From the NCBI GenBank assembly GCA_013122435.1, contig WYDT01000024.1, positions 47,882 to 111,881 of the forward strand: a stretch of 64,000 bases of DNA. The letters are read 5' to 3'. Within the stretch, counting starts at the first letter, position 1; each line of letters starts with the position of its first letter. Below, piece after piece: positions 1-7,906 of this stretch. This DNA comes from Chloroflexi bacterium AL-N1. GTDB taxonomy: Bacteria > Chloroflexota > Chloroflexia > Chloroflexales > Roseiflexaceae. Below the pieces are notes generated by a model, which was not told the DNA's origin, did not search any database, and saw only the letters and a program-made list of their open reading frames with translations. The position numbers were made by a program, and so were the translations under genes.

Positions 1-1596
1 CGACTTGGTGTAGTGACCAGTGGATCCTTTATGGAAGGTCTCAGCGCTCGCCTGGCAGGTAATGAGAGTGTTGAAGACATGCGGGTCGGTAAGTTTGTGG
101 TGATTGATGGCCATAAACATGCTTTTTTTTCGATGGTTACAAATGTGGTGTTAGAAGCGACGAATCAGAAGGTGTTGGCCGATCCGCCAAGTGGCGATGC
201 CTTCATTCACGATGTGTTGGCTGGTACATCAACATATGGAGCCATCGAGTTGAAACCCATGCTCATGTTACCGCATGACCTTAATGAGCAGTTGTTACCT
301 GTCAAGACCGTACCACGACATTTTGCACAGGTATTTGATGCTACCGAAGCTGATTTTACTCGGGTCTTTGGTAGCACAGAGGGTACACACTTTGAGATTG
401 GTCGTCCGTTGGATATGGATGTACCGGTCTGTCTTGATCTGGCCAAATTTGTTGAGCGCTCCAACGGTATTTTTGGCAAAAGTGGCACCGGTAAGAGCTT
501 CCTGACACGGCTTGTGTTAGGAGGCATTATCAGCACTGGTGTAGCATCAAACCTGATTTTCGACATGCACAACGAATATGGTCACGATGCACATTCGGAA
601 CATCAGTCCTTTGTGAAGGGTTTGCGACAACTCTTTGGCTCACAGGTACTGGTCTACTCACTTGATGCTGCATCGTCTCGGAATCGTGGTGTGGCCGTTG
701 ACGAAGAGGTTGTGATTGGATTGGATCAGATCGAAGTGGGTGATATTGAACTCCTCCGTGATGAGTTGAATCTGACAGCAACCGCAGCGGAGTCAGCTTA
801 CTTACTGGTAGATCAGTTTAAGAATGGATGGCTACGTGCACTATTAGATATGGATGCCACGACAGTCAAAGATTTTGCGGAAAGCTCTGGTGCTCACGCA
901 GGATCGATCAGCGCACTGAAACGCAAACTGGAGCAGGTGGCGCGTAAAGGTTTTGTGAAAGACCATGCCTCAACGTCAGCCATTGATCGTATGATTGATG
1001 CCCTGGCTAGTGGTCGCCACGTCGTGCTTGAGTTTGGTCGTTATGGGGATGCCTTATCGTATATGTTGGTTGCTAACATTATTACACGGCGTATTCACCG
1101 TCGCTGGGTTGAGCAGACAGAACGCTTTTTGCGCTCCAAAGATGCGGCTGATCGCCCCCGTCAATTGATGATTACCATTGAAGAAGCGCATAAGTTTCTA
1201 AATCCAGCAATGGCAAAACAAACTATCTTTGGTACCATTGCGCGTGAACTACGGAAGTACAGTGTAACGTTGCTGGTAGTTGATCAGCGACCGTCGTCGA
1301 TTGACTCAGAGGTGATGAGTCAACTAGGAAGTCGTGTTACTGCATTGCTCAACGATGAGAAGGACATTGATGCAGTGTTTACCGGTGTGAGTGGCGGCTC
1401 GAGTCTGAAGACGGTGCTGTCAAGTCTTGACTCGCGGCAACAGGCGATGGTTTTAGGTCACGCAGTGCCAATGCCGGTGGTTATCCGTACACGCTCTTAC
1501 GATACCTCATTCTATGCTGCGATGGGGCATAAAGAACGTACAAACGAAAGCCGTATTCAAGCCTTGGCAGAGATGGAAGAATTGTTTCCTGAATAG
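1..1596 (+). CDS. HerA-type P-loop ATPase (DUF87), 5' end outside window
   Basis: A hexameric HerA/FtsK-like DNA-translocating ATPase is predicted. Counting from the GTG at 13, residues 1-130 resemble the HerA N-terminal barrel (TSGSF..GL..RL, then VGKFVVI near 25-31). Walker A GKSGTGKS is at about 155-162, and the Walker B-type helicase motif ITIEEAH with a following lysine is near 390. The frame stays open upstream of 13 through base 1 (reading RLGVV, typical of the family start), so the true start lies outside the window and the gene is 5' partial. In bacteria and archaea HerA works with NurA nuclease in end resection or within phage-defence modules. No nurA or sir2-like partner lies downstream here; the next gene is on the other strand, so the exact role is open. 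The family call is firm. Confidence 0.85.
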   Translation, partial: RLGVVTSGSFMEGLSARLAGNESVEDMRVGKFVVIDGHKHAFFSMVTNVVLEATNQKVLADPPSGDAFIHDVLAGTSTYGAIELKPMLMLPHDLNEQLLPVKTVPRHFAQVFDATEADFTRVFGSTEGTHFEIGRPLDMDVPVCLDLAKFVERSNGIFGKSGTGKSFLTRLVLGGIISTGVASNLIFDMHNEYGHDAHSEHQSFVKGLRQLFGSQVLVYSLDAASSRNRGVAVDEEVVIGLDQIEVGDIELLRDELNLTATAAESAYLLVDQFKNGWLRALLDMDATTVKDFAESSGAHAGSISALKRKLEQVARKGFVKDHASTSAIDRMIDALASGRHVVLEFGRYGDALSYMLVANIITRRIHRRWVEQTERFLRSKDAADRPRQLMITIEEAHKFLNPAMAKQTIFGTIARELRKYSVTLLVVDQRPSSIDSEVMSQLGSRVTALLNDEKDIDAVFTGVSGGSSLKTVLSSLDSRQQAMVLGHAVPMPVVIRTRSYDTSFYAAMGHKERTNESRIQALAEMEELFPE

Positions 1597-1606
1597 TGGT
1601 ATTGTT

Positions 1607-2545
1607 TCATTCCTCTTCAATCGGTGGGAGTGATAGACGTTGCGATAAGAATGCTACTCGGGTACGTGCTGCCACAAATAACTCTGAGTTTTCTCGTTCA
1701 TTCGCCAGATCAGCTGCTTGATTGAATGCAGTAATCGCTTCAAACACCTCACCGCGCGCTTCGTTAATATGTCCCTGTAAATAATGCCCCTGCGGCTCTG
1801 TCTCTGCTACATCTATAAGGATTTGTGCATCACGTTCTGCCTCTGTATATAGCTGAAGTTCCGTGAGCATGAGGCCGCGTTCAAGGTGAAAAAAGCTGTC
1901 GTCGTCAAAGAGTTGTCGGGCTTCTTCCCAGGACTCATTGGCGGCTGCTTGATCCTCTTGTAACTGTAGTAGTCCCCCAATCCACAATGCAGCACTGGGA
2001 TCGTTGGGTGCTTGAGCTTGTTCTGCCCGTGCGATGGTGAGTGCTTCCTCGGTATTACCTGCCCGTACGGCACGGCTGATAGAATCAATATTGGCACGTG
2101 GCGGTGGGGGAAACAAACGGGGTAAGACCACAAAAAAGAGTATGATAACAACAGAGAGAGTTGAACTCAGCACAATCAGCCGATTACGCCGACGTTGTTG
2201 ATTCTGCTGGTGAACTTTGCTGATTGCCTGCCACAGCGTGCTGGTTGTGAGTTGGTCTGCCTGCCCATTCTTTCGCACGAGTCGGACAACCTTATGGGAC
2301 TGACGCATAAGTCTCTCTCGCAGTGCCTCGGCACGACTTTCTTCACCACGCGTGTCAAATTCCGGCCCGGTTAACTGTGTCAGTAGTTGTTCGATCCGTT
2401 CAACCTGACGAATCGTTTCTAACGCGCCAGTAGGGGTTTCGTGCATAACTATAATCTGTTTTTCGGCCTCCATCAGCGCGACACGAATCTGGGTCACCAA
2501 TGATTGTTCTGTTAGTTCACGGGATTGCGTAATGATGGTCTTCAT
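1607..2545 (-). CDS. Membrane-anchored TPR-repeat protein
   Basis: 312 residues. The N-terminal 110 residues are charged and helical. One membrane segment (about 122-142) follows the basic cluster RRRNR, and then come proline residues and an alanine-rich helical C-terminal half (155-300) with TPR-like spacing (A..IARAEQAQAPNDPSAALWIG, repeated). This suggests one TPR scaffold domain anchored in the membrane with the two halves on opposite sides. Its start overlaps the stop of the pgl gene by ATGA, so the two are co-transcribed and translationally coupled, although no functional link to sugar metabolism is evident. It converges with the HerA gene 10 bases away. Partner and process are not recognisable from sequence. 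Confidence 0.7.
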   Translation of the reverse strand: MKTIITQSRELTEQSLVTQIRVALMEAEKQIIVMHETPTGALETIRQVERIEQLLTQLTGPEFDTRGEESRAEALRERLMRQSHKVVRLVRKNGQADQLTTSTLWQAISKVHQQNQQRRRNRLIVLSSTLSVVIILFFVVLPRLFPPPPRANIDSISRAVRAGNTEEALTIARAEQAQAPNDPSAALWIGGLLQLQEDQAAANESWEEARQLFDDDSFFHLERGLMLTELQLYTEAERDAQILIDVAETEPQGHYLQGHINEARGEVFEAITAFNQAADLANERENSELFVAARTRVAFLSQRLSLPPIEEE

Positions 2546-3291
2546 GATACTTGTGCAGCCGCCATTTTATCAACCAGCCAGGTGAGTTTTCCGTTCGTCG
2601 GCTGAATACCCTGTGCTGGTCGTTGTGAGACATCTAACGTTCCCTGAAGCACCTGTTTGAGCATGTCGGCCTTGTCTGCTCCTGCGACCAGAAACCTGAT
2701 GTTGTGTGCTGTGTTGAGTGCTTTGAAGGTGAGTGATATACGTGTGGGTGGTGGTTTAGGCGCATCGTGCACTGCCACAGCCAATGCTTCGCTGGGTTCC
2801 GTAACATCTGATTGTCCCGGAAACAGTGATGCAGTGTGTCCATCTGGCCCCATCCCAAGATAGACCAGATCGAATGTCGGTACTGCACCATCAAAAAACG
2901 CAGTGATGGTTGCTGCATACGCTTGTGCCGCTGCCTCTGGTGTGCCGCCGATAGTCGGGATGGGATAGATATTCGCTGCGGTTATGGGAACGTGGGCTAA
3001 CAACACTTCCTGGACCATGTAAAAACAGTTATCAGGATCGTCAGGTGGTACATAACGCTCATCACCCCAGAAGACATGGATGTTTGACCAATCGACTTGG
3101 TCACGGTAGGGTGACTGGGCGAGTAATTGGTACATTTTGCGAGGAGTAGAGCCCCCTGAGAGCGCCACACTAAATTTTCCATGGTTTTGTATGGCTTTTT
3201 GGGCCAGCGCTACAAACTGTTGTGCACCATGTTCAGCAAGTGCAACTGAGTCTTCAAAGACGATCAACTCTCCGCGTTGATTACTATTCAT
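2542..3291 (-). CDS. pgl: 6-phosphogluconolactonase
   Basis: Hydrolyses 6-phosphogluconolactone to 6-phosphogluconate, the second step of the oxidative pentose phosphate pathway, in the cytosol. From the Met encoded at 3289-3291 the protein is 249 residues, the usual size for the DevB/SOL family. It shows the sugar-isomerase-type phosphate loop SGGSTP (45-50), GDERYVP (76-82) and the signature GMGPDGHTASLFP (146-158). A longer open frame runs upstream to 3501, but that 70-residue extension is Cys-rich and unlike the family, so the internal start is chosen. The stop overlaps the following TPR gene by four bases. Neither glucose-6-phosphate dehydrogenase nor 6-phosphogluconate dehydrogenase is adjacent. 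Confidence 0.9.
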   Translation of the reverse strand: MNSNQRGELIVFEDSVALAEHGAQQFVALAQKAIQNHGKFSVALSGGSTPRKMYQLLAQSPYRDQVDWSNIHVFWGDERYVPPDDPDNCFYMVQEVLLAHVPITAANIYPIPTIGGTPEAAAQAYAATITAFFDGAVPTFDLVYLGMGPDGHTASLFPGQSDVTEPSEALAVAVHDAPKPPPTRISLTFKALNTAHNIRFLVAGADKADMLKQVLQGTLDVSQRPAQGIQPTNGKLTWLVDKMAAAQVS

Positions 3292-3491
3292 AGGGCATCT
3301 ACAATCTTTTGATATATTTCTCAGGCAGTTATAGGTGAATGCACGCTTGAGAATACGGTCAGGTTTATGAGCACACCTGGTGTTTGTCCATTTGCATGCG
3401 TATGGTACCACACTCTCTAGAAATTTGGTATATGCACTCGTACGCCCTATGGCCATCACAGGGAGCAGACCCGGATTTATGGGATTTCGGC

Positions 3492-3497
3492 TATAAT
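3492..3497 (+). promoter_or_regulatory. Candidate -10 element for the phosphatase/NUDIX operon
   Basis: A consensus TATAAT lies 50 bases before the ATG at 3547. No good -35 box is visible at 16-18 bases upstream (the sequence there is near ACCCGG), so this is a weak call. Confidence 0.35.
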
Positions 3498-3546
3498 GCA
3501 ATCAGGCAATCTTCGTTTTTGAATTTGAATAGGTAGATAGATATCC

Positions 3547-4188
3547 ATGAGATTACTGATAATTCGTCACGGTGAAAGCGAATGGAATCGTCAAGGATTG
3601 TATCAGGGACAATACGATGCGCCTCTGTCGGAGCTGGGGTTGCGGCAAGCTGATGCACTTGGTCAACGGCTAGCCAACGAACCGATTTTTGCGATGTATA
3701 CGAGTCCACTCCAACGTGCGGCAAAAACGGCTGAGGCAGTCGCAAGGTATCATCCTGATGCACCTTTTCACACTGAAACAGCGTTACTTGAAATAAATCA
3801 TGGCCAGTGGGAAGGTCTGACATCAGCACAGGTTGAAGAACGTTTTGGGGCAGGGCTTCAAGAGTGGCGAGTCCATCCAACTCGTGCACAGATGCCTGAT
3901 GGTGAAAGTTTTAGCAACATTCTCAAGCGTGTTCTCGATTTTAGAGATCAGTTATACGAACAATACCCAGAACAGAATATTCTGGTCTCAACACACGATG
4001 TCGTGGTTAAAATTCTGGTTGCTGATGCACTGGGGATGAATATGGATCGTATTAACCGTATCTGGGTAACCAATGCGAGTATTAGCGTCATCGAGTATGG
4101 CAACGATCTACCCTATCTGGTGAGCCTTAGTGAGGCATGTCACTTGGGTCGTCTAGAAACTGTACGTAATAATCAAAAAGCATTATAG
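3547..4188 (+). CDS. Histidine phosphatase (phosphoglycerate mutase-like)
   Basis: 213 residues of the branch-1 histidine phosphatase superfamily, covering cofactor-dependent mutase/GpmB/CobC-type enzymes that work through a phosphohistidine intermediate. The catalytic RHGE is at residues 7-10, followed by the classic N..GLYQGQYDAPLSELG segment, YTSPLQRAAKTAE, the acidic donor segment LLEINHGQWEG, and the second histidine in VSTHDVVVKIL. The substrate cannot be read: family members act on phosphoglycerate, alpha-ribazole phosphate or small phosphoesters. The gene is followed after nine bases by the NUDIX-GNAT gene on the same strand, suggesting an operon concerned with phosphometabolite clean-up (inference). 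Confidence 0.85.
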   Translation: MRLLIIRHGESEWNRQGLYQGQYDAPLSELGLRQADALGQRLANEPIFAMYTSPLQRAAKTAEAVARYHPDAPFHTETALLEINHGQWEGLTSAQVEERFGAGLQEWRVHPTRAQMPDGESFSNILKRVLDFRDQLYEQYPEQNILVSTHDVVVKILVADALGMNMDRINRIWVTNASISVIEYGNDLPYLVSLSEACHLGRLETVRNNQKAL

Positions 4189-4197
4189 GATAAGGCA

Positions 4198-5160
4198 ATG
4201 GCGTCAGATGTCTACTGCCCAAATTGTAGTACACAAATGGAACGTCGATTCACCGAAGGGCGCGACCGTGATGTGTGTCCAGCGTGTGGGTATATCTTAT
4301 ACCGCAATCCCGTTCCTGCTGTAGGAGTAGTCGTAGCACTCGAAGGCAAGGTTGTGCTGATTCGTCGTAGATTTGCACCGTGTATAGGGCATTGGGCATT
4401 ACCAGCAGGTTATATGGAACTGGGTGAGAGTGCCGAGGATGCAGCAGTTCGTGAGTGTCACGAGGAAACCAGTTTATTGATTCAAGTGGATCACCTACTG
4501 GGCGTGTACTCGTTTGGTTTGGGTGATGAGAGCGGTCTGGTTATTATTTATGCTGCGACGGCGGTTGGTGGGCAGCTTATGGCTGGTGATGACGCAACTG
4601 AGGCTGATGCTTTTGATCTTGATTCTTTGCCATCTCCTATGGCTTTCCACACACATATTCAAGCGATTGATAAATGGAAGTACGAACGGCGCTTTTCACA
4701 AGGTACGATTGATGTACCAGATGTGCAGCATCCTGATATTGTTGTTCGTTATGCACGTGACGAAGATATCAACAATGTACGGGTATTATTACGTAATGAG
4801 ATACCTCAGGACGATGAACAGAGTCTGATTTCTGATACATTGCTCCATGACTGGTTGTATGACCCTGATCGTCAGGTGCTTGTCGCAGAGTTTGAAGAAG
4901 CTCTGGTTGGCCTGGCAGTCCTGAGTTTCTATCAAACTCTGCGTGGTTGGTATGCCCTGCTTGAAGAGCTTGTGGTTGAACCGAACTTTCGGCGGCGGGG
5001 TATTGGTACGATATTGATCAACACAGCGCTCTATCTGGCGGAGTCTCGTAGGTGTAAAGCCCTGCATTTTGCTATGGCGCATCAGACAGGAGTTGAGCCG
5101 TCATTTCTTGTGGCCCAAGGGTTTGTAGCGGAGGGAGTGTGGACACGATCTCTCTCTTAA
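4198..5160 (+). CDS. Zinc-ribbon NUDIX hydrolase fused to GNAT acetyltransferase
   Basis: 320 residues in three parts. A zinc ribbon with Cys7, Cys10, Cys27 and Cys30 is the N-terminal element seen in NudC-like and ADP-ribose hydrolases. A NUDIX domain follows with its box at about 71-93 (G..ELGESAEDAAVRECHEET), and its REx2EE glutamates that bind Mg2+ are present. The C-terminal GNAT fold (about 180-320) has the acetyl-CoA loop RRRGIG near 267-272. NUDIX enzymes cleave nucleoside diphosphate derivatives; GNATs acetylate amines. The exact substrates are unknown, and the fusion suggests two activities on one metabolite or coupled clean-up (inference). It lies nine bases after the histidine phosphatase gene. 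Confidence 0.85.
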   Translation: MASDVYCPNCSTQMERRFTEGRDRDVCPACGYILYRNPVPAVGVVVALEGKVVLIRRRFAPCIGHWALPAGYMELGESAEDAAVRECHEETSLLIQVDHLLGVYSFGLGDESGLVIIYAATAVGGQLMAGDDATEADAFDLDSLPSPMAFHTHIQAIDKWKYERRFSQGTIDVPDVQHPDIVVRYARDEDINNVRVLLRNEIPQDDEQSLISDTLLHDWLYDPDRQVLVAEFEEALVGLAVLSFYQTLRGWYALLEELVVEPNFRRRGIGTILINTALYLAESRRCKALHFAMAHQTGVEPSFLVAQGFVAEGVWTRSLS

Positions 5161-5334
5161 ATTCCTCGATGAAGAAGCCTCCTCATGAGTGGAATGTCTG
5201 CCATATCTGTTGAATCTGGCTTTCTATGACCTCGTGTAATGATGATAGCATCGTATCGTGCACAATTTCATGTTCATTTCTGAGATAACTGGCTTGAAAT
5301 CTGTGCAAAAGTGTTGCAAAATATTGGCAAGCGC

Positions 5335-5363
5335 TTGACCTTGCGTGAAACTTGTGATATATT
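5335..5363 (+). promoter_or_regulatory. Sigma70-type promoter for polyprenyl synthase
   Basis: TTGACC at 5335-5340 and TATATT at 5358-5363 are separated by 17 bases. The predicted start of transcription near 5370 lies upstream of both candidate start codons (5387 and 5417). The rest of the 5161-5386 spacer shows nothing else recognisable. Confidence 0.6.
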
Positions 5364-5386
5364 TAACATAGTCGAAGTATAGCAAT

Positions 5387-6454
5387 ATGTCCTCACATCT
5401 AGAAAGGTTGCGTGCAATGGCCCTGACAGCAGTAAGGCGCGGCTTCTCTACCAAAGAAGGGCCAGTTTTTGCGTCCGCACCTGTAGATCTCAACCATATC
5501 TTTCGGCAAACCAATCTACATGACGATCTTGCATATGTGGAACATCGCTTAATGCAGCGTGTTGAATCTCGCTCACCAGTGCTTTCTTCTGCAGGGGCCT
5601 ATATAACTGCGGCAGGAGGTAAGCGGTTGCGCGCAGCTCTGGTGCTGTTAGCGGCTCGTTTAGGGAATTACAATCTGCACCACGCGAGTCACCCGGCTGC
5701 TGCGATTGAGCTACTGCATAGTGCTTCACTCATTCACGATGATCTGGTGGATCATACCCAGCGACGGCGTGGACGTGTTACTGTTCATGCACGTTGGAAT
5801 AACACGGTTGCACTTGTGCTGGGTGATTATCTCTTTGCGGCAGCAACTGATGAGCTAGCTAATGAGCCTGACCCACGCTTGATTGAGTGGTACGCTGCTG
5901 CGGCTCAGACGGTCGTAGAGGGTGAACTGAGCCCGGTGACGCAACTTGAACCATTAGATATTGCACTTGCACAGTATCGGTACAAGATTGGGTGCAAAAC
6001 GGCGGCCCTGTTCAAAGTTGCCTGTCAGGCTGGGATGGCCGTGGCAGGAGGTACGCCTGAAGAGATTGAAAGGTTGGCCGAATTCGGCTACCATCTTGGT
6101 ATGGCTTTCCAAATTGTTGATGATGTCCTTGATTTCACAGGTGATGAAGACACTCTTGGGAAACCTGCTGGCAATGATTTGCGTGAAGGTACGTTAACCT
6201 TACCGCTCATTTATGCTGTCATGCAGGATGACCATGCACTTCTTCGACAGGTCGCACACACGGCTTCGCTAGATCCTTCACAGGTTCCAGAGTTGGTTTC
6301 AGCAGTTATTGATGCTGGTGGGGCTGAACGTGCCCTTGAAGAAGCACGTATAACTATCGAGCATGCACTGGCGTGTCTGGACCGTTTTCCTTCATCTACT
6401 ACAAAGCAGGCGCTCAGCGATATAGGTGCATTTGTTTTGGCACGTCAAGCATAG
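5387..6454 (+). CDS. Trans-polyprenyl diphosphate synthase
   Basis: Condenses isopentenyl diphosphate onto an allylic diphosphate to make the long isoprenoid chain of quinones or of carotenoid/bacteriochlorophyll side chains. 355 residues. The family motifs are GGKRLRAAL (77-85), the first aspartate-rich motif IHDDLVD (116-122) followed by RRRG, and the second aspartate-rich motif DDVLDF (245-250) with GKP shortly after. This pattern fits the IspB/HepS-type long-chain synthases. The alternative ATG at 5417 has a better Shine-Dalgarno (AGAAAGG, nine bases away), so the protein may start ten residues later. The chain length made cannot be told by eye. The gene stands alone behind its own promoter. 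Confidence 0.88.
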   Translation: MSSHLERLRAMALTAVRRGFSTKEGPVFASAPVDLNHIFRQTNLHDDLAYVEHRLMQRVESRSPVLSSAGAYITAAGGKRLRAALVLLAARLGNYNLHHASHPAAAIELLHSASLIHDDLVDHTQRRRGRVTVHARWNNTVALVLGDYLFAAATDELANEPDPRLIEWYAAAAQTVVEGELSPVTQLEPLDIALAQYRYKIGCKTAALFKVACQAGMAVAGGTPEEIERLAEFGYHLGMAFQIVDDVLDFTGDEDTLGKPAGNDLREGTLTLPLIYAVMQDDHALLRQVAHTASLDPSQVPELVSAVIDAGGAERALEEARITIEHALACLDRFPSSTTKQALSDIGAFVLARQA

Positions 6455-6705
6455 TATTGTATGGTTTATTCCTCGTAACCCGTATGTACTATGCTTTCGT
6501 TTTGCCTTCCCCAGAAGCGATTTGTCTGTTTGATAATCAATATCCTTTGATGTAGTAATCTATTCTTTGTCACATTGATTCGCAGGTGTCTAAGCATCCA
6601 TTCGGCGTGTTTTTGTCGTATGTATTGGTACTAACTAAGAGCATTTTGGTTTGAGAAAACGCCCTTATCGAACATTTCGAGCAAGCCTGCTACGGAGACA
6701 TTATT

Positions 6706-7737
6706 ATGGCTTTAATGCGTCGAAAAACATACAAAAACGTGCGCGATAAGATAGCATATATCGAAGATGTCGATTCTGAGGATAGTGCCGATAGCGCGCT
6801 TACAGAGGTGCCAGTCGGTCGGCGTGAATCGGTTGAAGATTCTGTACAGATGTACTTGCGCGAAATCGGCGAGGTTTCATTGTTGACCGCTGCTGATGAG
6901 GTTGCGCTAGCACAAGATATTGCAAGTGGTGTTGCTGCCCAAAAACGTCTGGAAGAGCAAATGCATCATATAGCGAGCGAACGGTTTGCGCTCCAGCGAG
7001 ATCTTGTGCGTAGAGATGAAGCCCGGCGTAAGCTCATTCAAGCCAATTTACGTCTTGTGGTAAGCATCGCGAAAAAATATATTGGGAGTCCATTATCGTT
7101 CATGGATCTGGTCCAGGAAGGTAATATTGGTCTTATGCGCGCTGTCGAAAAATTTGACTATCGCCGAGGACATCGTTTTTCGACATATGCCACATGGTGG
7201 ATTCGTCAGGCCATTACACGTGCGATTGCCGAACAGAGCCGCTTGATCCGCCTACCGGTTCATCTCAGCGAGTCGATTGGACAACTGCGACGTGCAACCC
7301 GTCAACTAGAACAATCGCTTGGGCGTGAGCCATCTGTTGAGGAGCTTGCCGAGAAACTAGAAGTGACTGTGCGTAAGGTGCGGCGTCTCATGGAAGCATC
7401 AACACAGCCGATCTCTCTGGAGCAACCACTGGGCAATGATGGAGAAGGCTACATCGGTGAGTTGCTGGCAGATGATGAGACTGATGCACCTGTTGAAATT
7501 GCAGCACAGCGCTTGCTGCAACAGGAACTCCAACATGCCCTGATGGGTCTCTCAGAACGGGAACGTAAGATTCTCCAGTTACGTTATGGCTTAGTAGATG
7601 GCCGCCGCCATACACTCGAAGAAGTTGGCTCAACCTTTGGCATTACCCGTGAGCGTACACGCCAAATTGAGGCTGAGGCCCTGCGCCACTTGCGTTCCCC
7701 CCATCTTGGTGGTCGCCTTCAAGGATACCTTGATTAG
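6706..7737 (+). CDS. RpoD-family RNA polymerase sigma factor
   Basis: 343 residues. It carries region 1.2 (DSVQMYLREIGEVSLL, about 46-61), region 2 with the core-binding and -10 recognition helices (NLRLVVSIAKKY; DLVQEGNIGLMRAVEKFDY; FSTYATWWIRQAI), region 3 (RLPVHLSE onward) and region 4 with the -35 recognition helix (LEEVGSTFGITRERTRQIEAEALRHLR) near the C terminus. The long acidic region 1.1 and non-conserved insert of a principal sigma factor are absent, so this is either a compact primary sigma or a group 2 paralogue. No anti-sigma factor is adjacent. It is followed by a strong terminator, so it is monocistronic. Confidence 0.9.
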   Translation: MALMRRKTYKNVRDKIAYIEDVDSEDSADSALTEVPVGRRESVEDSVQMYLREIGEVSLLTAADEVALAQDIASGVAAQKRLEEQMHHIASERFALQRDLVRRDEARRKLIQANLRLVVSIAKKYIGSPLSFMDLVQEGNIGLMRAVEKFDYRRGHRFSTYATWWIRQAITRAIAEQSRLIRLPVHLSESIGQLRRATRQLEQSLGREPSVEELAEKLEVTVRKVRRLMEASTQPISLEQPLGNDGEGYIGELLADDETDAPVEIAAQRLLQQELQHALMGLSERERKILQLRYGLVDGRRHTLEEVGSTFGITRERTRQIEAEALRHLRSPHLGGRLQGYLD

Positions 7738-7775
7738 CTGACTTTATAGAACGCCGTGGTATCTTCGCTGCTCAG

Positions 7776-7811
7776 GCGACCGTAGCAGGCTATGGTCGCT
7801 TTACTCTATTC
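7776..7811 (+). terminator. Rho-independent terminator after sigma factor gene
   Basis: A ten-pair stem (GCGACCGTAG with CTATGGTCGC, one G-U pair) closed by the loop CAGG is followed by TTTACTCTATT. It lies 38 bases after the sigma factor stop and just before the promoter of the next gene. Confidence 0.75.
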
Positions 7812-7823
7812 TAACATAACACG

Positions 7824-7853
7824 TTGACAGGTTGACAATATACCCCGTATAAT
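7824..7853 (+). promoter_or_regulatory. Near-consensus sigma70 promoter for glycosyltransferase pair
   Basis: Perfect TTGACA at 7824-7829 and perfect TATAAT at 7848-7853, spaced 18 bases. A second TTGACA sits at 7832-7837 but is only 10 bases from the -10 box, so it cannot be used with it. The duplicated hexamer may be coincidental. The start codon follows at 7907. Confidence 0.75.
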
Positions 7854-7906
7854 GCGGCGTCGTTCTGGATCTGGTAATACCATGCCCTTATGGGAGGCGC
7901 AAGCAC

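Noticed and set aside
5224..5514. Minus-strand frame across the polyprenyl synthase promoter
   Set aside because: It runs over the promoter and the start of the real gene and resembles no protein family.
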